Assembly (NCBI GenBank): GCA_963784645.1 | Contig: CAWARY010000002.1 | Span: 558,001-622,000, forward strand | Direction of reading: 5' to 3' | Length of the DNA stretch: 64,000 nucleotides | Origin: JBBRVW01 sp963784645 | GTDB lineage: Bacteria; Actinomycetota; Actinomycetes; JACCUZ01 | Part shown: in pieces, positions 49,598 through 57,353 of the stretch | How positions within the stretch are numbered: the first letter of the stretch is position 1 | Layout of the letters: each line of letters begins with the position of its first letter | Position numbers and translations under genes: made by a program | The notes under the pieces: model-generated | Database searches by the model: none | What the model was told of the DNA's origin: nothing | Seen by the model: only the letters and a program-made list of their open reading frames with translations

Positions 49598-50305
49598 TCA
49601 GGTGCGGCGGCCGACGGGGCGCGGGGTGGCCGGGCCGAACACCTCGGGGTGCGCTGCCAGCTCGATCCGGGTACGCCGGATGTGGCCGGCGAGGTAGCGC
49701 TCGGCGTCCTCCGGGTCGCGGCGGGTCAGCGCGTCGAGGATCAGCCGGTGCTCGTGGTCGACGACCTCGCGGCGGTGCGGACGGCCGTCGAGGCTCATGA
49801 AGGCCCGCCGGTAGGCCTGGGTCGAGTTCCACAGCCGGGTGACGCTGGACGCCAGCTGCTCGCTGGCGCAGCCGGCGTAGGAGCCGAGGTGGAACGCGCG
49901 GTCCAGCGCGAGGAACTCGCCGAGGTCGTCGTCGGCCATGATCCGGTCGTGGAGGTCGGCCAGCTCGGCGATCTCGGAGTCGGCGAGGTGCGGCAACGAC
50001 TCGGTGAGGGCCAGCGGCTCCAGCCGCTCGCGCATCCGGTAGAGCACGTCGAGCTCGGCCGGGTCGAGCCGCGGGACGCGGGAGCCCTTGTTGGCCGTGT
50101 GCTCGGTGAGCCCCTCGGCCTCGAGGATCCGCAGCGCCTCGCGCACCGGGAGCCGGCTGGTGCCGAGCCGCTCGGCGACCTCCTCCTGCCGGATCCGCTC
50201 GCCGGGGGCGATGTCGCCCGCGAGGATCGCGTCGCGCAGGTGGGCCGCGATGCGCTCGCTCGCGGCACCGGCAGGCGGTGCGGGGACGTCGGGGTGGGCC
50301 GTCAC
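49598..50305 (-). CDS. GntR-family regulator, FCD subfamily
   Basis: The 235-residue protein has a GntR winged helix (EEVAERLGTSRLPVREALRI, residues ~40-60) and an FCD helical domain with three His residues of a metal site (DRAFHLGS, HRREVVDHEH, AGHIRRTR). GTG 50305 overlaps the VOC gene stop (GTGA), so the two are coupled. The divergent E1/E2 operon is the likely target; two palindromes in the divergent region are its candidate operators. The effector is unknown. Confidence 0.9.
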   Translation of the reverse strand: MTAHPDVPAPPAGAASERIAAHLRDAILAGDIAPGERIRQEEVAERLGTSRLPVREALRILEAEGLTEHTANKGSRVPRLDPAELDVLYRMRERLEPLALTESLPHLADSEIAELADLHDRIMADDDLGEFLALDRAFHLGSYAGCASEQLASSVTRLWNSTQAYRRAFMSLDGRPHRREVVDHEHRLILDALTRRDPEDAERYLAGHIRRTRIELAAHPEVFGPATPRPVGRRT

Positions 50306-50868
50306 GACGTCGAGGATGCCGGGTCCGGCGCCGCCAGGTGCGCCGCGGCCCAGGACGCAGCGGTGCCACCCGCGCGGTCGAACGCCTTGCGCCCCGGGTA
50401 GGACACGAGCTCGAACTGCATCCCCCACGGCGAGAGGAAGTAGACCCAGCGCTGGCCCTCGGACGGCCCCCTGCTCGCGGTCGGCTCGCCGAGGACGGTG
50501 AGGCCCCGCGCGCGCAGGAAGGCGACCGCGGCGTCGAGGTCGTCGACGTACAGCGCGACGTGGTGGCCGCCGACGTCGCTGTTGCGCGGCTGCCGGGACT
50601 GCTGGTCCGGCGCGGACCACTGGAAGACCTCGAAGATCGCCTGCCCACCGCAGCGGAAGAAGTGCAGCTGCTGCATCACGGCGCGCGGGTCGACGTCAAG
50701 GTGCTCGGTCATCCAGTCGTCGCCGGGATCGTCGTGCACGAACGGGCCGAGCGAGTACAGGTACTCGCAGCCGAGGACATCGACCAGGAAGGCCCGGGCC
50801 TGGTCGAGGTCGGGGACCGTGAACCCGATGTGGTCGACCCCGGTGAGGCCTGGCAGGGTGTCCGGCAC
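50302..50868 (-). CDS. VOC-family protein (glyoxalase/bleomycin-resistance/dioxygenase fold)
   Basis: The 188-residue protein has two VOC beta-alpha modules: VDHIGFTVPDLDQARAF near residue 11 and HHVALYVDDLDAAVAFL near residue 102. A metal-type strand (MQFELVSY) closes the second. A GGAGC site precedes GTG 50868. It is translationally coupled to the GntR gene and divergent from the E1 gene. Relatives are ring-cleavage dioxygenases, epimerases and glyoxalases, so it may act on the metabolite sensed by GntR. Confidence 0.88.
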   Translation of the reverse strand: MPDTLPGLTGVDHIGFTVPDLDQARAFLVDVLGCEYLYSLGPFVHDDPGDDWMTEHLDVDPRAVMQQLHFFRCGGQAIFEVFQWSAPDQQSRQPRNSDVGGHHVALYVDDLDAAVAFLRARGLTVLGEPTASRGPSEGQRWVYFLSPWGMQFELVSYPGRKAFDRAGGTAASWAAAHLAAPDPASSTS

Positions 50869-50897
50869 GAGAGCTCCTGACTGGCGTGAACCACTGT

Positions 50898-50961
50898 TTG
50901 GATCCCAAGAGGCTATCCGAGGGGACAGAATTGCCGCCAGGGGTTGAGATGGGATCCCATC
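50898..50961. promoter_or_regulatory. Two TGGGATCCCA-type palindromes in the divergent VOC-GntR / E1-E2 region
   Basis: A perfect 14-bp palindrome GATGGGATCCCATC lies at 50948-50961, and a slightly imperfect relative TTGGATCCCAA at 50898-50908. Both sit in the 138 bases between the divergent genes. GntR/FCD proteins bind such sites, so the GntR at 49598 is the probable ligand and would control both operons. Confidence 0.65.
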
Positions 50962-51006
50962 GGTGTCACTCTGGCCTCCCGCACGCTGCCCGAGGGAGCC
51001 GCCGTC

Positions 51007-53187
51007 ATGACCGAGCACCGTCCGCTCGACCCCGCCGCGCCCTGGGTCGAGGTCGTCGCGACCGAGGCCGACTGGGACGCCGCCGAGCCCGCCCTGCTGA
51101 CCGCGATGTTCAGCCAGCTGGTGCTCATCCGCACGTTCGAGGAGTACGTCCTCACGCTGGCGGGCGAGGGGCTGGTGCACGGCCCGGCGCACTCGAGCAT
51201 CGGCCAGGAGGGCGGGGCGGTCGGCTCGGTGCTGGGCCTCACCAGCGACGACACGGTCAACGGCTCGCACCGGGGGCACCACCAGTTCCTCGCGAAGGTG
51301 CTGCACCACGTCGAGCCCAAGGGCATCGATCCCACCGCGCCGGTCTCCGACGCGGTCCGCGGCGTCCTGCTGCGCACGCTGGCCGAGATCTGCGGGCTGG
51401 ACCGCGGCTGGAGTCACGGCCGCGGCGGCTCGATGCACCTGCAGTGGCACGAGGCGGGCGCGATCGGCACCAACGCCATCGTCGGCGGCGGCGTCCCGCT
51501 CGCCGCCGGGTCGGCGTGGGCGCACCGGCAGGCCGGCACGGACGCGGTCTCGGTCACCTACTTCGGTGACGGCGCCATCAACATCGGCTCCACGCTCGAG
51601 ACCTTCAACCTGGCGGCAGCCTGGAAGCTCCCGATCTGCTTCTTCGTCGAGAACAACCGCTACGCCGTGTCCACCAACGTCGACGAGGCCACCGGCGAAC
51701 CACGGCTGTCTGCGCGCGGGCCGGGCTTCGGCATCGCGAGCTGGAAGGTCGACGGCATGGACCCGCTCGCCGTGCACCTGGCGATGCAGGAGGCGCTTGC
51801 GCACCTGCGAGGCGGCGACGGGCCGGCACTGGTCGAGGCCGACGTCTACCGCTACTTCCACCAGAACGGCCCGTTCCCGGGCAGCGCCTTCCGCTACCGG
51901 ACCAAGGACGAGGAGAGCGAGTGGCGGGCCCGCGACCCGATCGACCAGGTCGCCCTCAACCTCACCCGCCGCGGCCTGGCCGAGGCCGCCGAGCTCGACG
52001 CCTTCACCGCGCAGGCCAAGGCGCTGATGGCCGAGGTCGGCGACGTCCTGCTCGAGCCGGTGCCCGACGGCAAGCCGGGGCAGCGACGGATCAAGGCGGC
52101 CGAGTGGCCCGACCCGTCGTACGCCGACGTCGGCGTCCGGGGCGACCTGAGCGAGCTCGAGGGCGCACCGTACGCCGACACGGACACGTTCACCGGGGCG
52201 GTGGCGGAGACGAAGTTCATCGAGGCGGTCGCCGGCGTGATGCGCCGCCGGATGGAGACCGACGACCGAGTCGTGGTCATGGGCGAGGACGTGCACCGGC
52301 TCGGCGGCGGCACCAACGGGGCCACCAAGGGTCTGGCCGAGGCGTTCCCAGGTCGGGTGCTCGGGACCCCGATCAGCGAGAACGCCTTCACCGGCCTCGG
52401 TGGCGGCGTCGCCATGGACGGCCGGTTCCGGCCGGTCGTGGAGCTCATGTACGCCGACTTCATGTGGGTCGCTGCCGACCAGATCTTCAACCAGATCGGC
52501 AAGGCGCGGCACATGTTCGGCGGCGAGGGCGCGGTGCCGTTCGTGCTGCGCAGCAAGGTGGCAATGGGCACCGGCTACGGCTCGCAGCACTCGATGGATC
52601 CCGCAGGCGTCTTCGCCACCGCGCCGGGTTGGCGGATCGTCGCGCCGTCGACACCGTTCGACTACGTCGGCCTCATGAACACCGCGCTGCGGCTCGACGA
52701 CCCGGTCGTCGTCCTCGAGCACGTCGACCTCTACGGTTCCACCGGCGACGGACCCGTCGACGACTTCGACTACTGCCTGCCCGTCGGCAAGGCGGCGGTG
52801 CGCCGCGCCGGGTCGGACGTCACGGTCCTCACCTACCTCGCGATGACGTCGTACGTGCTGCAAGCGGTCGAGCACCTCGGCACCGTCGACGCCGAGGTCG
52901 TCGACCTGCGCTGGCTGGACCGCGCGAGCATCGACTGGGACACCATCGGCGAGAGCATCCGCAAGACCAACCGCGTGCTCATCGCGGAGCAGGGCCCGCG
53001 CGGGACGTCGTACGGCGGCTGGCTGTCCGACGAGATCCAGCGCAGGTTCTTCGACTGGCTGGACCACCCGGTCGAGCGGGTCACCGGACGCGAGGCGTCC
53101 CCGAGCATCAGCAAGGTGCTCGAGCGGGCCGCCATCGCGCAGGCCGACGAGGTCGTCGCGGCGCTCACCGCGATCGCGGAGGCCTGA
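51007..53187 (+). CDS. Fused E1 alpha-beta subunit of a thiamine-diphosphate-dependent 2-oxoacid dehydrogenase
   Basis: One 726-residue frame joins E1-alpha (residues ~1-390) and E1-beta (~400-726). The alpha part has the thiamine-diphosphate motif GDGAINIG...NN (residues 187-217); the beta part has the KFIEAVAGVMRR and ISENAFTGLGGG segments and the transketolase-C domain. Separate subunits are the usual form (pyruvate, branched-chain, acetoin), so this is a natural fusion. It decarboxylates a 2-oxoacid and passes the acyl group to E2, the next gene one base away. The substrate is not known. Confidence 0.9.
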   Translation: MTEHRPLDPAAPWVEVVATEADWDAAEPALLTAMFSQLVLIRTFEEYVLTLAGEGLVHGPAHSSIGQEGGAVGSVLGLTSDDTVNGSHRGHHQFLAKVLHHVEPKGIDPTAPVSDAVRGVLLRTLAEICGLDRGWSHGRGGSMHLQWHEAGAIGTNAIVGGGVPLAAGSAWAHRQAGTDAVSVTYFGDGAINIGSTLETFNLAAAWKLPICFFVENNRYAVSTNVDEATGEPRLSARGPGFGIASWKVDGMDPLAVHLAMQEALAHLRGGDGPALVEADVYRYFHQNGPFPGSAFRYRTKDEESEWRARDPIDQVALNLTRRGLAEAAELDAFTAQAKALMAEVGDVLLEPVPDGKPGQRRIKAAEWPDPSYADVGVRGDLSELEGAPYADTDTFTGAVAETKFIEAVAGVMRRRMETDDRVVVMGEDVHRLGGGTNGATKGLAEAFPGRVLGTPISENAFTGLGGGVAMDGRFRPVVELMYADFMWVAADQIFNQIGKARHMFGGEGAVPFVLRSKVAMGTGYGSQHSMDPAGVFATAPGWRIVAPSTPFDYVGLMNTALRLDDPVVVLEHVDLYGSTGDGPVDDFDYCLPVGKAAVRRAGSDVTVLTYLAMTSYVLQAVEHLGTVDAEVVDLRWLDRASIDWDTIGESIRKTNRVLIAEQGPRGTSYGGWLSDEIQRRFFDWLDHPVERVTGREASPSISKVLERAAIAQADEVVAALTAIAEA

Positions 53188-53188
53188 G

Positions 53189-54481
53189 ATGGCCCAGCTG
53201 CTCCGGCTGCCGGAGATCGCCACCGGCACCACCGAGGCCGTGCTGTCGAGCTGGTCGGTCGCGGAGAACGCGTCGGTCAGCGCGCACGAGGTGGTGGCCG
53301 TCGTCGAGACCGCCAAGGCCGTGGTCGACGTCGAGGCCGAGACCGACGGGATCGTCCTGCGGCTGCTGGTCGCGCCCGGCGCCGAGGTCGAGACGGGAGA
53401 GCCGATCGCGCTCGTGGCGGCACCCGGCGAGACCGTGACCGATGTCGACGCGGCCCTGGCCGAGCTCGGCGTCACCGCCGGTGCGCCGGCGACCGCGCCA
53501 TCGGCGCAGCCGAGCGCGCTGGAGGTGCCGGAGGCGTCGACGACGCCGGAGCCGTCACCGGTCGGCGAGGTGCGTGCGCCGGTACCTGCGCCGTCGAACG
53601 GCCACGGTGCCGGCCGGGTGTTCGCCAGCCCGCTGGCGCGGCGACTGGCCAGGGAGGCCGGCCTGTCGGTCGAGGACATCCGCGGCTCCGGCCCCCACGG
53701 CCGGATCGTGCGGCGCGACGTCGAGGCGGCGCGCTCGTCCGCCCCGGCTCACGCCGCGGCAGTGACCGCGACGCCGGCCGTGGCTGCGGCGGGTGGCGCC
53801 TCGGCGTACACCGAGGTGCCGCACACCAGGCTGCGCAGGCTCATCGCGAGCCGGCTCACCGAGAGCAAGACGACCGCGCCGCACTTCTACCTGCGCGGCT
53901 CGGCCCAGGTCGACCGGCTGCTCGCGCTGCGTGCCGAGATCAACGCCTCCGGCGAGGTGCGGGTCTCGGTGAACGACCTGGTCGTCAAGGCCGTCGGCCG
54001 GGCGCACCAGCTGGTGCCGGCCATGAACGTGACGTGGGGTCCCGACGCCGTGCGGCAGTGGTCGTCGGTCGACGTCTCGGTCGCGGTCGCCACGGAGAAC
54101 GGCCTGGTGACACCGGTCGTGCGGTCGGTGCAGGACCTCACGGTGACGGCGGTCGCCGGGTCGGTGCGCGACCTGGCGGAGCGGGCCCGGGCCGGACGGC
54201 TGCAGCAGCACGAGCTCGAGGGCGGTTCGATCAGCGTGACCAACCTCGGCATGTACGGCACCGAGGAGTTCGCCGCGATCATCAACCCCCCGCAGGCGGC
54301 GATCCTCGCGGTCGGCGCCGGCCGTCAGGAGCCGGTGGTCGTCGACGGCGCGGTCCAGGTGGCGACCGTCATGCACCTGACGCTGTCGGTGGACCACCGC
54401 CCGGTCGACGGGGTGGTCGCGGCGCAGTGGATGGCGGCGTTCGTCGAGCTGCTGGAGCACCCCGCCCGCATCCTCGCCTGA
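53189..54481 (+). CDS. E2 (dihydrolipoyl acyltransferase) of a 2-oxoacid dehydrogenase complex
   Basis: The 430-residue protein has an N-terminal lipoyl domain with Lys43 (VETAKAVVDVEA), a Pro/Ala-rich linker, an E3-binding domain near residues 148-185 (FASPLARRLAREAG, GSGPHGRIVRRD) and a catalytic acyltransferase domain with His403 and Asp407 (DHRPVDG). It takes the acyl group from E1 to CoA. It follows the E1 gene with one base between. No E3 (lipoamide dehydrogenase) is in the window; the complex must use one encoded elsewhere. Confidence 0.93.
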   Translation: MAQLLRLPEIATGTTEAVLSSWSVAENASVSAHEVVAVVETAKAVVDVEAETDGIVLRLLVAPGAEVETGEPIALVAAPGETVTDVDAALAELGVTAGAPATAPSAQPSALEVPEASTTPEPSPVGEVRAPVPAPSNGHGAGRVFASPLARRLAREAGLSVEDIRGSGPHGRIVRRDVEAARSSAPAHAAAVTATPAVAAAGGASAYTEVPHTRLRRLIASRLTESKTTAPHFYLRGSAQVDRLLALRAEINASGEVRVSVNDLVVKAVGRAHQLVPAMNVTWGPDAVRQWSSVDVSVAVATENGLVTPVVRSVQDLTVTAVAGSVRDLAERARAGRLQQHELEGGSISVTNLGMYGTEEFAAIINPPQAAILAVGAGRQEPVVVDGAVQVATVMHLTLSVDHRPVDGVVAAQWMAAFVELLEHPARILA

Positions 54482-54490
54482 GCGTTGCCG

Positions 54491-56341
54491 CTAGAGGACG
54501 CCGAGGCGGGCGCGCAGGCCGTCCAGCTCGGTCATGAGCATGGCCGGCACCGTGTCGGTACCGATCTTCTCGAACCACTCCTGGATCTGGGGGATCTCGG
54601 CGCGCCACTCGTCGGGGTCGACGGCCAGCGCCGCCTCGAGCTGCTCGGTGGTGACGTCGAGCCCGTCGACGTCGAGCGACTCGACGGTCGGGACCAGGCC
54701 GATCGCGGTCTCGACCGCTGCCGCGCGGCCCTCGAGGCGCTCGATGGCCCACTTGAGGACGCGGCCGTTCTCGCCGTAGCCCGGCCACAGGAAGGAACCG
54801 GAGCCGCCTTCCTCATCGCTCTTGGCACGGCGGAACCAGTTGACGTAGAAGATCTTCGGGAGCTTGACGGAGTCGGCGTCCTTGCCCATCGCGATCCAGT
54901 GGCTGAAGTAGTCACCCGCGTTGTAGCCGATGAACGGCAGCATCGCCATCGGGTCGCGCCGTACGACGCCGACCTCACCGGTGGCGGCGGCAGTGGTCTC
55001 GGACGAGAGCGTCGCTCCCATGAAGACGCCGTGCACCCAGTCGCGGGCCTCGTAGACGAGCGGGATCGTCGTCTTGCGGCGGCCGCCGAAGAAGATCGCC
55101 GAGATGGGGACGCCGCGCGGGTCGTCGTACTCGGGGGCGATGATCGGGCACTGCGTGATGGGGGTGCAGAACCGCGAGTTGGGGTGCGAGGAAAGCACAG
55201 CCGGGTCTTCCGAAGCCTTGGCTGGGGTCCAGTCGCGGCCCTTCCAGTCGGTGAGGTGCGCCGGGGGCTCCTCGGTCATGCCCTCCCACCAGATGTCGCC
55301 GTCGTCGGTCAGCGCGACGTTGGTGAACATCGAGTTGCCCTTGGCGATGGTGCGCATCGCGTTGGGGTTGGTGTCCCAGCCGGTGCCCGGCGCCACGCCG
55401 AACAGGCCGTACTCCGGGTTGAGCGCGTAGAGCCGGCCGTCGGCGCCGAAGCGCATCCAGGCGATGTCGTCGCCGAGCGTCTCGACCTTCCAGCCCTCGA
55501 TGGTCGGCTCGAGCATGGCCAGGTTGGTCTTGCCACAGGCACTCGGGAATGCCGCCGCCACGTAGTAGGTCTGCTGCTCCGGCGAGGTGAGCTTGAGGAT
55601 CAGCATGTGCTCGGCGAGCCAGCCCTCGTCGCGGCCCATCACCGAGGCGATGCGCAGCGAGAAGCACTTCTTGCCGAGCAGCGCGTTGCCGCCGTAGCCG
55701 GAGCCGAAGCTCCAGATCATGCGCTCCTCGGGGAACTGGGTGATGTACTTCGTGTCGTTGCACGGCCAGGCGACGTCCTGCTGACCCGGCTCCAGCGGCG
55801 CACCCACCGAGTGCAGGCACGGCACGAAGTCGGCCTCGGATCCCATCCGGTCGAGGACCTTCGTGCCCATCCGCGCCATGATCCGCATCGACGTGACGAC
55901 GTAGGCCGAGTCGGTGATCTCGACGCCGAACATCGGCGACTCCGCCTCGAGCGGGCCCATGCAGAACGGGATGACGTACATCGTGCGGCCGCGCATGCAG
56001 CCGCGGTAGAGCTCGGTCATGACCGACTTCATCTCGTCGGGCGCCATCCAGTTGTTCGTCGCGCCGGCGTCGGCCTCGTCGCGGGAGCAGATGTAGGTGC
56101 GGTCCTCGACGCGGGCGACGTCGCTGGGGTCGGAGGCGCACCAGAACGAGTTCGGCTTCTTGTCCTCGGCCAGCCGGACGAGGGTGCCCGCGGCGACCAG
56201 GTCGTCGGTGAGCCGGGTCCACTCCTCGTCGGAGCCGTCGCACCACACGACCCGGTCGGGCCGGGTCAGCTCGGCCACCTCGGCGACCCAGTTCCGCAGC
56301 CGCTGGTGGGTGGTCGGTGCTTCCGTCGCGCTCGCCGTCAT
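54491..56341 (-). CDS. pckG: Phosphoenolpyruvate carboxykinase (GTP)
   Basis: The 616-residue enzyme has the GTP-PEPCK signature FPSACGKTNLAM, with the P-loop Lys and the reactive Cys. Catalytic segments include GGNALLGKKCF, DDIAWMRFG and FFGGRRKTTIPLV. It makes PEP from oxaloacetate and GTP for gluconeogenesis. ATG 56341 gives the normal family N-terminus. It lies 9 bases past the convergent E2 gene. Actinobacteria use this type. It stands alone and is probably expressed constitutively or under carbon control. Confidence 0.96.
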   Translation of the reverse strand: MTASATEAPTTHQRLRNWVAEVAELTRPDRVVWCDGSDEEWTRLTDDLVAAGTLVRLAEDKKPNSFWCASDPSDVARVEDRTYICSRDEADAGATNNWMAPDEMKSVMTELYRGCMRGRTMYVIPFCMGPLEAESPMFGVEITDSAYVVTSMRIMARMGTKVLDRMGSEADFVPCLHSVGAPLEPGQQDVAWPCNDTKYITQFPEERMIWSFGSGYGGNALLGKKCFSLRIASVMGRDEGWLAEHMLILKLTSPEQQTYYVAAAFPSACGKTNLAMLEPTIEGWKVETLGDDIAWMRFGADGRLYALNPEYGLFGVAPGTGWDTNPNAMRTIAKGNSMFTNVALTDDGDIWWEGMTEEPPAHLTDWKGRDWTPAKASEDPAVLSSHPNSRFCTPITQCPIIAPEYDDPRGVPISAIFFGGRRKTTIPLVYEARDWVHGVFMGATLSSETTAAATGEVGVVRRDPMAMLPFIGYNAGDYFSHWIAMGKDADSVKLPKIFYVNWFRRAKSDEEGGSGSFLWPGYGENGRVLKWAIERLEGRAAAVETAIGLVPTVESLDVDGLDVTTEQLEAALAVDPDEWRAEIPQIQEWFEKIGTDTVPAMLMTELDGLRARLGVL

Positions 56342-56579
56342 CGCCGGGGAGTCCCTTTCCGTGGTCGCTGAGGCCCGTGAGGGTGGCTCACGGTAACCCC
56401 AACCCGCGAGCGAGCGGCAGGGGGCAGACGTGAGACGTTGGTCACCGGGCCTTGCCAACCGGTCCCGGGTAGCGCACAATCCGCCGCCCCGTCGACGGCT
56501 GCCCGGTTCGTCCCCGCGCAGGCGGGGTAGCAGTGACGGGCCGGTCCCGGCGCCCCGCTCTCGTTCCCCCGGAGTCCCC

Positions 56580-56774
56580 ATGCCCGTCCGCCCCGCCCCC
56601 ACCCCCGCCGAGCGTGACCTCGGCGGCGTCCTCGCCGGCGTCGTCGTCGCCGTGCTGATCCTCGCCGTCGTCGCGGTGGGTGCCTTCTACTACTTCGGCG
56701 GCGACGCGAACGTCGATGTCAAGATCAAGAAGCCGCAGGTGACCGTGACGAGCGACGCGACCCCTGGCAACTAG
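56580..56774 (+). CDS. Small single-pass membrane protein
   Basis: The 64-residue protein has a short polar head, one membrane segment at residues ~15-38 (GVLAGVVVAVLILAVVAVG) and a short charged tail (VDVKIKKPQVTVTSD). ATG 56580 is chosen for the CCGGAG upstream; a longer frame from 56430 has no supporting site. It resembles small actinobacterial hypothetical proteins. It ends just before the bidirectional terminator at 56794-56825. Function unknown. Confidence 0.6.
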   Translation: MPVRPAPTPAERDLGGVLAGVVVAVLILAVVAVGAFYYFGGDANVDVKIKKPQVTVTSDATPGN

Positions 56775-56793
56775 GTACGGGGGACAGGACGAC

Positions 56794-56825
56794 GAAGAGC
56801 CCGCCGGGTGTCCGGCGGGCTCTTC
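56794..56825. terminator. Bidirectional rho-independent-type terminator
   Basis: Arms 56794-56807 and 56812-56825 pair perfectly over 14 bases around a GTGT loop (GAAGAGCCCGCCGG and complement). The arms end in GAAGAG/CTCTTC, giving short A/T-rich tracts on both sides. It serves the convergent small membrane gene and the pilin operon. Confidence 0.9.
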
Positions 56826-56853
56826 GGTCGAGCGGTGTCAGAGCGTCAGCGTG

Positions 56854-57204
56854 TTACGGGGTGCCGGCGCCGCTGCAGCTGGCGGAGTACGTGAGGCCGT
56901 ACGACGTGGTCGGCGCGGCCGGGGTGATGCTCACCATCGTCGGTGCGGAGTTGAGCAGCTTGGCGCTGACCAGGCCGGCGCCGTCCGTGTAGGCCTTGTT
57001 CTTGGCGTAGTAGGCCTCTTCGGCCGTGCGGACCGTGCTGGCCTCGGTCTTGCAGGCCGACTTCTGGCTGTCGTCCTGGATGCCGGCGACGGAGAAGACG
57101 ACGATCCCGGCGAGGACGCCGAGGATGCCGATCACGACGAGGAGCTCCACGAGCGTGAAGCCCGACTCCTCATTGGCCTGGGCGGCGCGGAGCTTCGCGA
57201 GCAT
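56854..57204 (-). CDS. Type IV prepilin-like major pilin
   Basis: The 116-residue protein has the prepilin peptidase site ESG^FTLVELLVV (cleavage after Gly15), followed by a hydrophobic helix (to about residue 37) and a variable C-domain with Cys residues at positions ~51 and ~110 that may form the D-loop. Glu5 of the mature protein (FTLVE) is present, as required for assembly. It is short for a major pilin but normal for actinobacterial ones. It ends the pilus operon and is followed by the strong terminator. Confidence 0.9.
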   Translation of the reverse strand: MLAKLRAAQANEESGFTLVELLVVIGILGVLAGIVVFSVAGIQDDSQKSACKTEASTVRTAEEAYYAKNKAYTDGAGLVSAKLLNSAPTMVSITPAAPTTSYGLTYSASCSGAGTP

Positions 57205-57353
57205 GGGAGGTGCCTTTCGGTCGAGGGCGCGGGATGCACCGGGTCTGAATGAGTCTTCGACGAGTTCGGCCCGGACTTGAGCCGCCGGGCGTTCCGATCC
57301 GCAGGGCATTCGTCGACCGCCGAACGGGTGACGTTCGAGATCGGGCGCACGGG

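Noticed and set aside
50302..53679. 1125-codon minus-strand frame running through the E1/E2 genes
   Set aside because: Only the last 188 codons (VOC protein) are supported; the rest mirrors the E1/E2 coding strand.
56506..56533. GTTCGTCCCCGCGC...GCGGGGTAGCAG resembles a type I-E CRISPR repeat
   Set aside because: Only one copy exists, with no spacer-repeat periodicity and no cas genes; it is a GC-rich hairpin upstream of a small gene.
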